Shown piece by piece: positions 1 to 6,329 of a stretch of DNA of 15,444 nt. Origin of the DNA: VBDM01 sp035651815 (GTDB taxonomy: Bacteria > Pseudomonadota > Gammaproteobacteria > Burkholderiales > SG8-39); contig DASRFB010000070.1 in the NCBI GenBank assembly GCA_035651815.1, positions 1 to 15,444 on the forward strand, read 5' to 3'. The position numbers and the translations under genes are program-made. Numbering within the stretch: the first letter of the stretch is position 1; each line of letters opens with the position of its first letter. The notes beneath the pieces are model-generated. The model was given only the letters and a program-made list of their open reading frames with translations, was not told the DNA's origin and made no database searches.

Positions 1-774
1 CCGAAGAGCCTGTTCGCGCTGCCGCTGAACGCCCGCTACCGCCACTTCAACGCGAGCGGCCGCGAGCGCGCGCGGCTCGCGTCGACGAACAATCTCCCGA
101 TCGTGATGAACCTCTTCCACAACGAGGCGTTCATCTTCGACAACCCGTTCGAGTTCCGCGAGCGTCTCGGCACCGACCGCTATTTCGCCGGCGAAGGCGA
201 CTTCATTCCCGTGCGCCCGGGGCGCCACATGTGGGAGACGAACTTCGTCCCCGACCTCGCGGCCTTCGAGCTGAAGACCTGGGAGCAGCGCGGCGCGGGC
301 AGCTCCAACATGAAGTTCATCCTCGCCGACGGCACCATGCACGCGCACTCCTCGCAGATGCCGGTCGGCACCTACAAGAAAGGGCACCGCCACGGGCCCG
401 ACTTTCACGTCTACGCGGTCACCGGCCACGGCTACTCGCTCTTCTGGTACGAGAAGGATCAGGACTTCGTGCGCATCGACTGGAAGCACGGCACGGTGTT
501 CGCGCCCCCCGACATGATGTTCCACCAGCACTTCAACACCGCGCCCGAGCCCTCGCGCTATCTCGCGGTCGCGCTCGGGAGCCTGCGCTACCCCTTCACC
601 TCCGAGAAGCGCACGCAGTTCGCGAGCGTCGACGTGAACGTCGACCAGGGCGGGCGCCAGATCGACTACAAGGCCCAGGACCCGAGGATCCACAGGATCT
701 TCCTCGAGGAGCTCAGGAAGCACGGCGTGAAGTCCGAGATGGCCAAGCACATCGACGAGTCGACGGTCGCGTGA
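1..774 (+). CDS. Cupin domain protein, C-terminal 257 residues (5' end outside the window)
   Basis: The reading frame is open from base 1, so the gene begins upstream; the ATG at 103 is internal. The visible part holds a cupin domain. A first metal-type motif reads GHRHGPDFH (visible residues 128-136, with His129, His131 and His136), and a second reads PPDMMFHQHFN (His175, His177). Cupins are beta-barrels that usually bind Fe, Mn or Zn and act as dioxygenases, isomerases or sensors; the substrate cannot be told from the sequence. The missing N-terminal part could hold a second cupin domain, as in gentisate-dioxygenase-like bicupins, but that is inference. The gene stops 91 bases before eutA on the same strand, with only a repeat element between, so the two may share a transcript and act in one pathway. 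I am sure of the fold and unsure of the role. Confidence 0.85.
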   Translation, partial: PKSLFALPLNARYRHFNASGRERARLASTNNLPIVMNLFHNEAFIFDNPFEFRERLGTDRYFAGEGDFIPVRPGRHMWETNFVPDLAAFELKTWEQRGAGSSNMKFILADGTMHAHSSQMPVGTYKKGHRHGPDFHVYAVTGHGYSLFWYEKDQDFVRIDWKHGTVFAPPDMMFHQHFNTAPEPSRYLAVALGSLRYPFTSEKRTQFASVDVNVDQGGRQIDYKAQDPRIHRIFLEELRKHGVKSEMAKHIDESTVA

Positions 775-780
775 GCGACC

Positions 781-856
781 GTCGTCCTGAGCGCAGCGAA
801 GGACCTGCTTTTGCATTTCGAAAAGCAGATTCTTCGGGCTTCGCCCTCAGAATGAC
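781..856. repeat. Imperfect inverted-repeat element forming a hairpin between the cupin gene and eutA
   Basis: The left arm (781-812) starts GTCGTCCTGAGCGCAGCGAA and ends CTGCTTTT. The right arm (821-856) is its imperfect reverse complement, with a 4-base length difference; the eight bases nearest the loop (805-812 and 821-828) pair perfectly around the 8-base loop 813-820. Single-arm copies of the same sequence lie at 12995-13027 and 13612-13643. It belongs to the widespread short repeat whose translation gives the HPERSEGS-like string often seen in GC-rich bacterial genomes. It fills nearly the whole gap between two same-strand genes and ends 9 bases before the eutA start, so it could act as a processing site, an attenuator or a translation block. 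Confidence 0.85.
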
Positions 857-865
857 TAGATAACC

Positions 866-2377
866 ATGCACGACCTCGACTTCGAGCACGTCCACGTCGA
901 TCCCGAGGAGCGGGCGCAGCTCTCCGACGCGATCTGGAGCGCCGACAACGTCGAGCTGACCACGGTCGGCATCGACATCGGCTCCTCCACCTCGCACCTG
1001 ATGTTCGCGCGCGTGCACATGCAGCGGCTCGCCACCGCGCTGTCGAGCCGCTTCGTCGTGGTCGACCGGAGGATCCTCTGGGAGTCGCCGATACTCCTGA
1101 CGCCTTATCTTCCCGATTACACGATCGACACGGCGAAGCTCGCGAGCTTCATGGAGTCCTGCTACGCCGGCGCCGGACTCGAGCGCGCCGCGATCGACTC
1201 GGGCGCGGTGATCCTCACCGGCGAGGCGCTTAAGCGGAAGAACGCGCGCGCGATCGCGGATGTCTTCTCGGCCGAGTCGGGCAAGTTCGTGTGCGCCTCC
1301 GCCGGCCACCACATGGAGGCGGCGCTCGCGGCGCAGGGGTCGGGGACGATGAAGCTCTCGGCCGAGCGCAGGAAGACGCTGCTCAACGTCGACATCGGCG
1401 GCGGCACGACCAAGTTCGCGCTCGTGCGAAACGGCGAGCTCCTCGCCACCGTCGCGATCGCCGTCGGGGGGCGGCTGCTGGTCGAGGACCCCGAGCAGGG
1501 GCTCGTGCGCATCGAGGAGCCGATCGTCGACGTGGCGCGCTCGCTCGGGGTCGGGCTCTCCGCGGGCAAGAAGCTCGCTCCGCGCGAGCGCCGGAAGATC
1601 GTCGGGCGGATGGCCGAGATCCTGGTCGCGATGATCTCGCGCCGGGAGCCCGATGCGCTGGCGTCGCGGCTCCTGGTGACCGCGGGCTGGCCGAAGCCTT
1701 TCCTCGACCTGAAGATCGACGCCATCACCTTCTCCGGCGGCGTCGCCGAGTACGTCTACGGGCGCGAGACGCGGGGCTTCGGCGACCTCGGTCCCGACCT
1801 CGCGCACGCGCTCGCGCACGCGATCGAGGACGGCGGTCTCGGCGCGCCGATCTGGGACCCGGGCCACGGCATCCGCGCGACGGTGACCGGCGCCTCCCAG
1901 TTCACCGTGCAGGTGAGCGGCAACACGATCTTCATCGCCGATCCCGCGAGCGTGCCGCTGCGCAACCTGCCGGTGCTCGCGTGCCGCATCGACATGAACG
2001 AGGCCGTGTCCGCCGCCGCGGTCGAGCGCGCCGTGCGCGCCGCGCTCGCGCTCACCGACTTCGAGGACGGCTCGGGGCCGGCCGCGCTCGCGTTCCCCTG
2101 GAGCGGCGATCCCGACCACGCGCGGCTGCATGCGGTCGCCTCGGGGATCGCGGCCGCCGTGCCGCGCACCGTCGCCGCGGCGATGCCGGTCGTGCTGCTG
2201 ATCGACGGCGACGTCGGCCTGACGCTCGGGCGCGTCCTGCACCACGAGGTCGCGCCGGGAAGCCGCGTCGTCGCCATCGACAATGTCCGGCTGAACGCCT
2301 TCGAGTACGTCGACATCGGGACGCCGGTCGCGAAGACCCGCGTCGTCCCGGTGATCATCAAGTCGCTCGTGTTCTAG
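866..2377 (+). CDS. eutA: EutA, ethanolamine ammonia-lyase reactivating factor
   Basis: EutA is an actin/Hsp70-like ATPase that exchanges damaged adenosylcobalamin in ethanolamine ammonia-lyase (EutBC) for fresh cofactor. The 503-residue product has the two phosphate-binding signatures of the fold, GIDIGSSTS (residues 35-43) and DIGGGTTKF (176-184), then a FSGGVAEYVYG segment. From memory it aligns with E. coli EutA over its whole length, including LTGEALKRKNAR, CASAGHHME and the C-terminal YVDIGTP...VVPVIIKSL. It is about 35 residues longer than E. coli EutA, mostly through an acidic N-terminal extension of about 25 residues before LTTVGIDIG. No clear Shine-Dalgarno sequence precedes the ATG at 866; the leader is occupied by the repeat hairpin. 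No eutB or eutC is visible; they may lie to the left, or this EutA may serve another B12 enzyme. The stop codon is one base from the stop of the convergent methyltransferase gene. Confidence 0.93.
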   Translation: MHDLDFEHVHVDPEERAQLSDAIWSADNVELTTVGIDIGSSTSHLMFARVHMQRLATALSSRFVVVDRRILWESPILLTPYLPDYTIDTAKLASFMESCYAGAGLERAAIDSGAVILTGEALKRKNARAIADVFSAESGKFVCASAGHHMEAALAAQGSGTMKLSAERRKTLLNVDIGGGTTKFALVRNGELLATVAIAVGGRLLVEDPEQGLVRIEEPIVDVARSLGVGLSAGKKLAPRERRKIVGRMAEILVAMISRREPDALASRLLVTAGWPKPFLDLKIDAITFSGGVAEYVYGRETRGFGDLGPDLAHALAHAIEDGGLGAPIWDPGHGIRATVTGASQFTVQVSGNTIFIADPASVPLRNLPVLACRIDMNEAVSAAAVERAVRAALALTDFEDGSGPAALAFPWSGDPDHARLHAVASGIAAAVPRTVAAAMPVVLLIDGDVGLTLGRVLHHEVAPGSRVVAIDNVRLNAFEYVDIGTPVAKTRVVPVIIKSLVF

Positions 2378-2378
2378 C

Positions 2379-3125
2379 TCAGCGCGGTTTTCCGAACTTC
2401 AGCACGAACTCGTCGACGGGGACCGCGGGGCGGAACACGGGCGTGTCGCGCGGGTCCTCGGGGTGGCGCAAGAACTCGCCGCGCTCCACGAGGCGAAAGC
2501 CCGCGGCCTCGACCTCCCTGATCAGCGTTCCTTCCTCGATGCGGTGCAGGCTCTTCCCCACGCTCGTGCCGTCGCCGGGCTTCGCCGAATGGTCGGCGAT
2601 CACGAGCACCCCGCCCGGCTTGAGCGCGTCGAAGAGCGCGCGGTTCATCCTCGCCCGGTCGACCGCCATGTAGGTCGTGTCGTGGTAGAAGAAGAAGAAC
2701 GTGATCAGGTCGAGGTCGTGCACGCCCGGAGGCGCCGGGTCGTCGAACGGGCGCTCGAGCCGCACCACGTTCTTCATCGCCGGCGTCTTCATGCGCGCCT
2801 CGAAGCGCTCCTTCGCGCGCGGGCTGACGTCGGGCGAATCCTGGGCGTAGACGACCCCGGTCGGGGCGACCGCGCGCGCGAGCAGCTCCGTGCTGTAGCC
2901 GCCGCCCGCGCCCATGTCGAGGACCTTCATGCCGGGACGCGCGCGCGTGAACAGGAGCAGCGTCGCCGGGTCGCGGCGCCGGTCGGTCTGACGGTCGGCG
3001 TCGCTGCGGTCGGGCGCGGCGACGATCGCGGCGTAGTCGGGCGCCTGCGAAGCGCGGGGACCCGCGCACGCGGCGAGCGCGAGCGCGAGGAGGATCGAGG
3101 CAGCGCAAGCGGCATGAATTCTCAT
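2379..3125 (-). CDS. Predicted lipoprotein with class I SAM-dependent methyltransferase domain
   Basis: The 248-residue product starts with a lipoprotein signal peptide: a hydrophobic stretch followed by the lipobox LAAC with the modified Cys at residue 20. After a polar linker, methyltransferase motif I reads VLDMGAGGGYS (68-78), and the Rossmann-fold order continues through VVYAQDSP and DLITFFFFYHDT to LKPGGVLVIADHS. It resembles the exported 'predicted methyltransferase' group (COG4798). An exported SAM enzyme is odd, because SAM is not known to be plentiful in the periplasm; the domain may have lost catalysis, bind another ligand, or the signal may act differently. The ATG at 3125 gives the complete signal peptide, and a TAGAAT box lies only 6 bases upstream, so the message may have almost no leader. 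The gene converges on eutA with one base between the stops, leaving no room for a terminator. Confidence 0.85.
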   Translation of the reverse strand: MRIHAACAASILLALALAACAGPRASQAPDYAAIVAAPDRSDADRQTDRRRDPATLLLFTRARPGMKVLDMGAGGGYSTELLARAVAPTGVVYAQDSPDVSPRAKERFEARMKTPAMKNVVRLERPFDDPAPPGVHDLDLITFFFFYHDTTYMAVDRARMNRALFDALKPGGVLVIADHSAKPGDGTSVGKSLHRIEEGTLIREVEAAGFRLVERGEFLRHPEDPRDTPVFRPAVPVDEFVLKFGKPR

Positions 3126-3131
3126 GCCGCC

Positions 3132-3137
3132 ATTCTA
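3132..3137 (-). promoter_or_regulatory. Possible -10 box (TAGAAT) directly before the exported methyltransferase gene
   Basis: Reading the minus strand, TAGAAT is followed by GGCGGC and then the ATG at 3125. A start site about seven bases after the box would fall on the A of the ATG and give a leaderless message. No good -35 hexamer is visible, and the box lies in the 13 bases between this gene and the stop of the upstream gene, so it could be chance. Confidence 0.35.
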
Positions 3138-3147
3138 CCGGCGTCGG

Positions 3148-3534
3148 CTAGCGCGCACCCGCCATGCACTGGTCGACCGCGCCCGCCGACTTCCCGGCGG
3201 CGGCGATCGCGCCGCTGCGCAGGCAGTCGGCGAGATTGTCGGTATAGCCGCGGGCGTCCGAGGCCGGAATCGACGCGGGCGCCGTCATCATGAACGTCCT
3301 GCGGCAGAACACCCAGTTGCCGCGCACCAGGTCCGCGCACCGGGCGGCATCCTTCTTGATGTCGACGCCGAGGCAGCGCATGAAACGGCCGTCCTTGTCG
3401 CAATACTGCTGGACGAGCGCCTTCTGGGTGCCGTCGGCGAGCGCCGCGGGCTCCATGCTCGCCCCCGCGCCCTGCGCCAGCGCCGTGCCGGCGAGCACGG
3501 CTTGCACGAGCAATGCAATGAACGTCCTCATCAT
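3148..3534 (-). CDS. Small secreted protein with six cysteines, unknown function
   Basis: I do not recognise this family. The 128-residue product has a signal peptide (MMRTFIALLVQAVLAGTALA, cleavage likely after ALA and before QGAGA). The mature part of about 108 residues holds six cysteines in the segments YCDKDG, MRCLG, ARCADL, VFCRR, ADCLRSG and DQCMAG, which suggests up to three disulfides in the periplasm. The frame stays open upstream to 3627, but the start at 3534 is chosen because a strong GGAGGAGGG ribosome site lies just before it and because it puts the signal peptide at the N terminus. An ATG at 3531 is also possible. The gene sits 22 bases upstream of the exported methyltransferase gene on the same strand, so they could be cotranscribed and both work outside the cytoplasm. 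Confidence 0.75.
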   Translation of the reverse strand: MMRTFIALLVQAVLAGTALAQGAGASMEPAALADGTQKALVQQYCDKDGRFMRCLGVDIKKDAARCADLVRGNWVFCRRTFMMTAPASIPASDARGYTDNLADCLRSGAIAAAGKSAGAVDQCMAGAR

Positions 3535-3538
3535 GGTT

Positions 3539-3547
3539 CCCTCCTCC
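3539..3547 (-). promoter_or_regulatory. Strong Shine-Dalgarno sequence that fixes the start of the six-cysteine secreted protein
   Basis: On the minus strand the bases read GGAGGAGGG, four bases before the ATG at 3534. This long match to the anti-Shine-Dalgarno sequence rules against the longer reading that begins at 3627. Confidence 0.8.
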
Positions 3548-3673
3548 AGACAAAGCGCTTTCCGCGCCTGGCCGCGGTCGGCTCCTTCGGACGGGAGCCT
3601 TGCGCGGTGCTTACAAAGGATATGCAAACGGAATGCCGTCGGGGCGTCGGAAACGGCCCCAGAGCGAAGTAAG

Positions 3674-5173
3674 TCACGCCGCCTTGCGCTTCGCGCTGGC
3701 TTCGGGGTACGGGTACAGGATGTTGAGCGCCACGCTCTGCCCCGCGCTCTGCACGATGCGCACGTGCTCGCGCCGGAGCTCGCGCGCGTGGCGGCAGCCG
3801 CACGAGTGCGCGATCATGTCGATCTCCTTGTTCATGCCCTGCGCGTAGTTCGCGACGCGCAGGTACTTCTCCTCGACCACCAGGCCGCGATGCAGCCGCG
3901 GGTTGTGCGTGGTGACGCCGGTCGGGCAGGTGTTCTGGTGGCAGCGCAGGGCCTGGATGCAGCCGAGCGAGAACATGAAGCCGCGCGCGGTGTTCACGAA
4001 ATCGGCGCCGACGCACAGCGCCCAGGCGGCCCGCGCCGGGTTGACGAGCTTGCCCGCCGCGATCACGCGGATGCGCTCGCGCAGCCCCGACTCGATCAGC
4101 GCGTCGACGACGCGCGGCAGCGCTTCCGCGATCGGCAGCGCCATGTGATCCATCAGCGCCTGCGGCGCCGCGCCCGAGCCTCCTTCTCCGCCGTCGATCG
4201 CGAGGAAATCGGGCGCGACCTCGAGCCCGCGCCGGTGCACCGCGTCGGCGAGCTCGTTGATGAACCGCCAGCCGCCGATCGCCGTCTTCACGCCGACGGG
4301 CTTGCCGGTCAGCTCGCGGACGTAGGCGATCTTGTCGAGCAGCTGGTCGACGTTGGCGACGTCGCGGTGCCGGTTCGGGCTGATCGAGTCCTGGTGCGGC
4401 GGAATCCCGCGGATCGTCGCGATCTGCTCCGTGACTTTCGCCGCGGGCAGCACGCCGCCCTTGCCCGGCTTCGCGCCCTGCGACAGCTTGATCTCGAACG
4501 CGCGCACCTGCTCGTGGCGCGCGAGCTCGCGCGCGCGCTCGGGCGAGAATGCGCCGTCGCTCGTGCGCACGCCGTAGTTCGCCGTGCCGATCTGCATGAT
4601 CACGTCGCAGCCGCCCTCGAGGTGGAACGGCGACAGCCCGCCCTCGCCGGTGTCCATCCAGCAGCCGGCCATCTTCGCGCCGCGCGAGAGCGCGCGCACC
4701 GCGGGCTCCGAGATCGCGCCGAAGCTCATGCCGCTCACGTTCACGATCGAGCGCGCGACGAAAGGCTTGTCGCACCAGCCCTCGCCGATCGCGAGCGGCG
4801 GCGTCGGCAGCCGGTCCTCCTCGAGGATCGGATACGGATGGTTCACGAAGATGATCGAGCCCGGCTCGTTGGTGTTGTTGGTCGAGCCGAACCCGATCAC
4901 GCCGCCCTCGGCCTTCGCGAGTCGATACACCCAGCCGCGCGTCGCGCGGTTGAACGGCATCTCCTCGCGGTCGTTCATGAAGAAGTACTGGCGGAAGTAC
5001 TCGCCCTGCTTCTCGAGCAGGTAGCGCAGCCGCCCGATCACCGGGTAGTTGCGCAGCACCGAGTGCTTCTTCTGCGTGACGTCCTGGACGAACCAGAAGA
5101 GGAGGACGCCGATCAGCGCGAAGCCGACGATCGTCCCGAGGCCGTAGGAGACGACGCTCAGCATGCCGGACAT
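3674..5173 (-). CDS. Membrane-anchored FMN-binding glutamate synthase family protein
   Basis: The 499-residue product corresponds to the FMN-binding synthase domain of glutamate synthase, without the N-terminal glutaminase or C-terminal GXGXG domains. A single membrane helix is predicted near residues 7-29, followed by a basic stretch, so the domain probably faces the cytoplasm from the inner membrane. Family motifs include VSGMSFGAIS (146-155), TGEGGLSPFH (175-184), KLSQGAKPGKGG (229-240), DGGEGGSGAAP (327-337) and a C-x5-C-x4-C cluster at Cys405, Cys411 and Cys416, the usual 3Fe-4S ligand pattern. The enzyme class transfers ammonia to 2-oxoglutarate; whether this stand-alone form makes glutamate is not settled. 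The start at 5173 has a good GGAGGAGGGG ribosome site. The gene lies 40 bases after slyD on the same strand. A TATCAT stretch at 5203-5208 could be its own -10 box. Confidence 0.9.
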   Translation of the reverse strand: MSGMLSVVSYGLGTIVGFALIGVLLFWFVQDVTQKKHSVLRNYPVIGRLRYLLEKQGEYFRQYFFMNDREEMPFNRATRGWVYRLAKAEGGVIGFGSTNNTNEPGSIIFVNHPYPILEEDRLPTPPLAIGEGWCDKPFVARSIVNVSGMSFGAISEPAVRALSRGAKMAGCWMDTGEGGLSPFHLEGGCDVIMQIGTANYGVRTSDGAFSPERARELARHEQVRAFEIKLSQGAKPGKGGVLPAAKVTEQIATIRGIPPHQDSISPNRHRDVANVDQLLDKIAYVRELTGKPVGVKTAIGGWRFINELADAVHRRGLEVAPDFLAIDGGEGGSGAAPQALMDHMALPIAEALPRVVDALIESGLRERIRVIAAGKLVNPARAAWALCVGADFVNTARGFMFSLGCIQALRCHQNTCPTGVTTHNPRLHRGLVVEEKYLRVANYAQGMNKEIDMIAHSCGCRHARELRREHVRIVQSAGQSVALNILYPYPEASAKRKAA

Positions 5174-5202
5174 GATTCCCCTCCTCCCGGGATGGTGGAG
5201 GG

Positions 5203-5208
5203 ATGATA
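5203..5208 (-). promoter_or_regulatory. Weak -10-like box (TATCAT) before the glutamate synthase family gene
   Basis: TATCAT on the minus strand lies in the 40-base gap after slyD. It would start a message with a leader of about 23 bases containing the GGAGGAGGGG ribosome site. No clear -35 hexamer is present, so read-through from slyD is just as likely. Confidence 0.25.
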
Positions 5209-5213
5209 CAGGG

Positions 5214-5693
5214 CTACGGCAGGACGCGAAGGATCACCGACTCGGGATCGTCGGCGGCGCCGTTCTCGATCTCCCCGGGCGTCGCGGGGCGAACGTCGGC
5301 GACGCGGGCGACGAGCTTGAGCGCCATGCCGGCGAGCGGATGGTTGCCGTCGAGCACGACCTGGCCCTCGGCGATGTCGGTCACGGTGTAGACGCCCTTG
5401 CCGTCGTCGCCCTCGACGCGCATGCCGACCTCGAGCCCTTCGGGGAACTTCGCGCGCGGCTCCATGCGCAGCAGGTTCTCGTCGTAGTCGCCGAACGCGT
5501 CCTCGGGCTCGAGGCGCGTCTCGACGCGCTCGCCGACCGGCTTGCCCTCGAGCATCGCCTCGACCGCCGGGAAGATGTTGCCGTAGCCGCCGTGCAGGTA
5601 CTGCACCGGCTCGTCGGACTTCTGGATCAGGTTGCCCCAGATGTCGGACAGCTCGATGTCGAGCGAGACGACGGCGTTCTTGGAGACTTTCAT
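5214..5693 (-). CDS. SlyD-type FKBP peptidyl-prolyl cis-trans isomerase
   Basis: The 159-residue product matches SlyD-like FKBP isomerases, cytoplasmic folding helpers that turn Xaa-Pro bonds and carry an inserted chaperone flap. The FKBP half begins KNAVVSLDIEL and contains the YLHGGYGNIFPAVEAMLEG segment (residues 32-50). The insert-in-flap region follows PEDAFGDYDENLL, and the hallmark LDGNHPLAGMAL is at 114-125. The His/Cys-rich nickel-binding tail of E. coli SlyD is missing, so a nickel role is unlikely. The ribosome site is weak (GGCGGA three bases before the ATG). The gene lies between a peroxiredoxin gene 31 bases upstream and the glutamate synthase family gene 40 bases downstream, all on the minus strand, which suggests one transcript. 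Confidence 0.9.
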   Translation of the reverse strand: MKVSKNAVVSLDIELSDIWGNLIQKSDEPVQYLHGGYGNIFPAVEAMLEGKPVGERVETRLEPEDAFGDYDENLLRMEPRAKFPEGLEVGMRVEGDDGKGVYTVTDIAEGQVVLDGNHPLAGMALKLVARVADVRPATPGEIENGAADDPESVILRVLP

Positions 5694-5724
5694 GGATCCG
5701 CCCGCGGGCGGGAAGACAGCGGCG

Positions 5725-6192
5725 CTAGCGCAGCGACTTGACCAGGCTCAGCACCTCGGCCGCGTGGCCCTTGGGCTGCACCTCGTACAGCGCGTGGCGC
5801 ACGGTGCCGCGCTTGTCGATGATGAAGGTCGAGCGCACGATGCAGGGCTTCTTCGTGCCGTTCGTCTCCTTCTCGACCAGGACGCCGTAGGCGCGGCACG
5901 CCTCGCCCTCGGTGTCGGCGAGCAGCCGGATCGACACGCCGTGCTCGTCGCGGAACGCCTGGTGGCGCAGGCAGTCGTCGGGGCTGACGCCGATCACGAC
6001 GCAGTCGTAGCGGGCGAAGTCCTGCTCGTGGTCGGAGAAGTCGGTGGCCTGCATGGTGCAGCCGGGCGTGCCGTCCTTCGGGTAGAAGTAGAGCACGACG
6101 TGCTTCTTGCCGCGGAAGTCCGCGAGGTCGCACGACTCCATGTCGGCGTCGGGCAGGCTGAACACCGGCGCGGGCTGACCCGTGAGCAACAT
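5725..6192 (-). CDS. Bcp/PrxQ-type thiol peroxidase (peroxiredoxin)
   Basis: This is an AhpC/TSA-superfamily peroxiredoxin that reduces hydrogen peroxide and organic peroxides in the cytoplasm. The peroxidatic cysteine sits in the family motif YPKDGTPGCT. In E. coli Bcp a resolving cysteine lies five residues further on; here that position is Thr (GCTMQAT). Other cysteines occur in RYDCVV and SPDDCLRH, so the enzyme may use one of these or work as a one-Cys type. The ATG at 6192 is chosen because it places the TGQPAPVFSLPD core as far from the N terminus as in Bcp. A GTG at 6225 and an ATG at 6216 in the same frame would add 11 or 8 residues, and the ribosome signals (TTGGGGGAT before 6192) do not settle the choice. 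It is the first gene of the probable peroxiredoxin-slyD-glutamate synthase unit and is divergent from the ribosomal oxygenase gene. Confidence 0.9.
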   Translation of the reverse strand: MLLTGQPAPVFSLPDADMESCDLADFRGKKHVVLYFYPKDGTPGCTMQATDFSDHEQDFARYDCVVIGVSPDDCLRHQAFRDEHGVSIRLLADTEGEACRAYGVLVEKETNGTKKPCIVRSTFIIDKRGTVRHALYEVQPKGHAAEVLSLVKSLR

Positions 6193-6310
6193 ATCCCCCA
6201 AGCCTAGACGACCCATCTTCCACACGCGGAGCGCTCCCGCCCCGTCCCCTTGTTCGTCTCGCCGCAGCTTAACTCAAAGCGCGCGACCCGGATCAAAAGC
6301 AACGACAGAC

Positions 6311-6316
6311 TATAAT
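6311..6316 (+). promoter_or_regulatory. Perfect -10 box (TATAAT) for the ribosomal oxygenase gene
   Basis: TATAAT matches the sigma-70 -10 consensus fully and stands out in GC-rich DNA. It is followed by CGCCGCG, then GTG (6324) and ATG (6330). Transcription about seven bases downstream would begin at or next to the GTG, so the leader would be 0 to 7 bases. The region around 6287-6294 where a -35 box should sit is not TTGACA-like. Confidence 0.65.
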
Positions 6317-6329
6317 CGCCGCGGTGGGA

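Noticed and set aside
713..2245. A 510-codon open frame on the minus strand across eutA
   Set aside because: Its translation is Arg/Ala/Asp-rich and has no motif; it is the antisense image of eutA, whose own frame carries all family signatures. The same applies to long antisense frames over the glutamate synthase family gene, bamC and the MFS gene.
3580..3660. Two small inverted repeats in the leader of the six-cysteine gene (GGCTCC...GGAGCC and GGGGC...GCCCC)
   Set aside because: The stems are 5-6 pairs with large loops and no T run follows on either strand; short GC palindromes are expected at this base composition.
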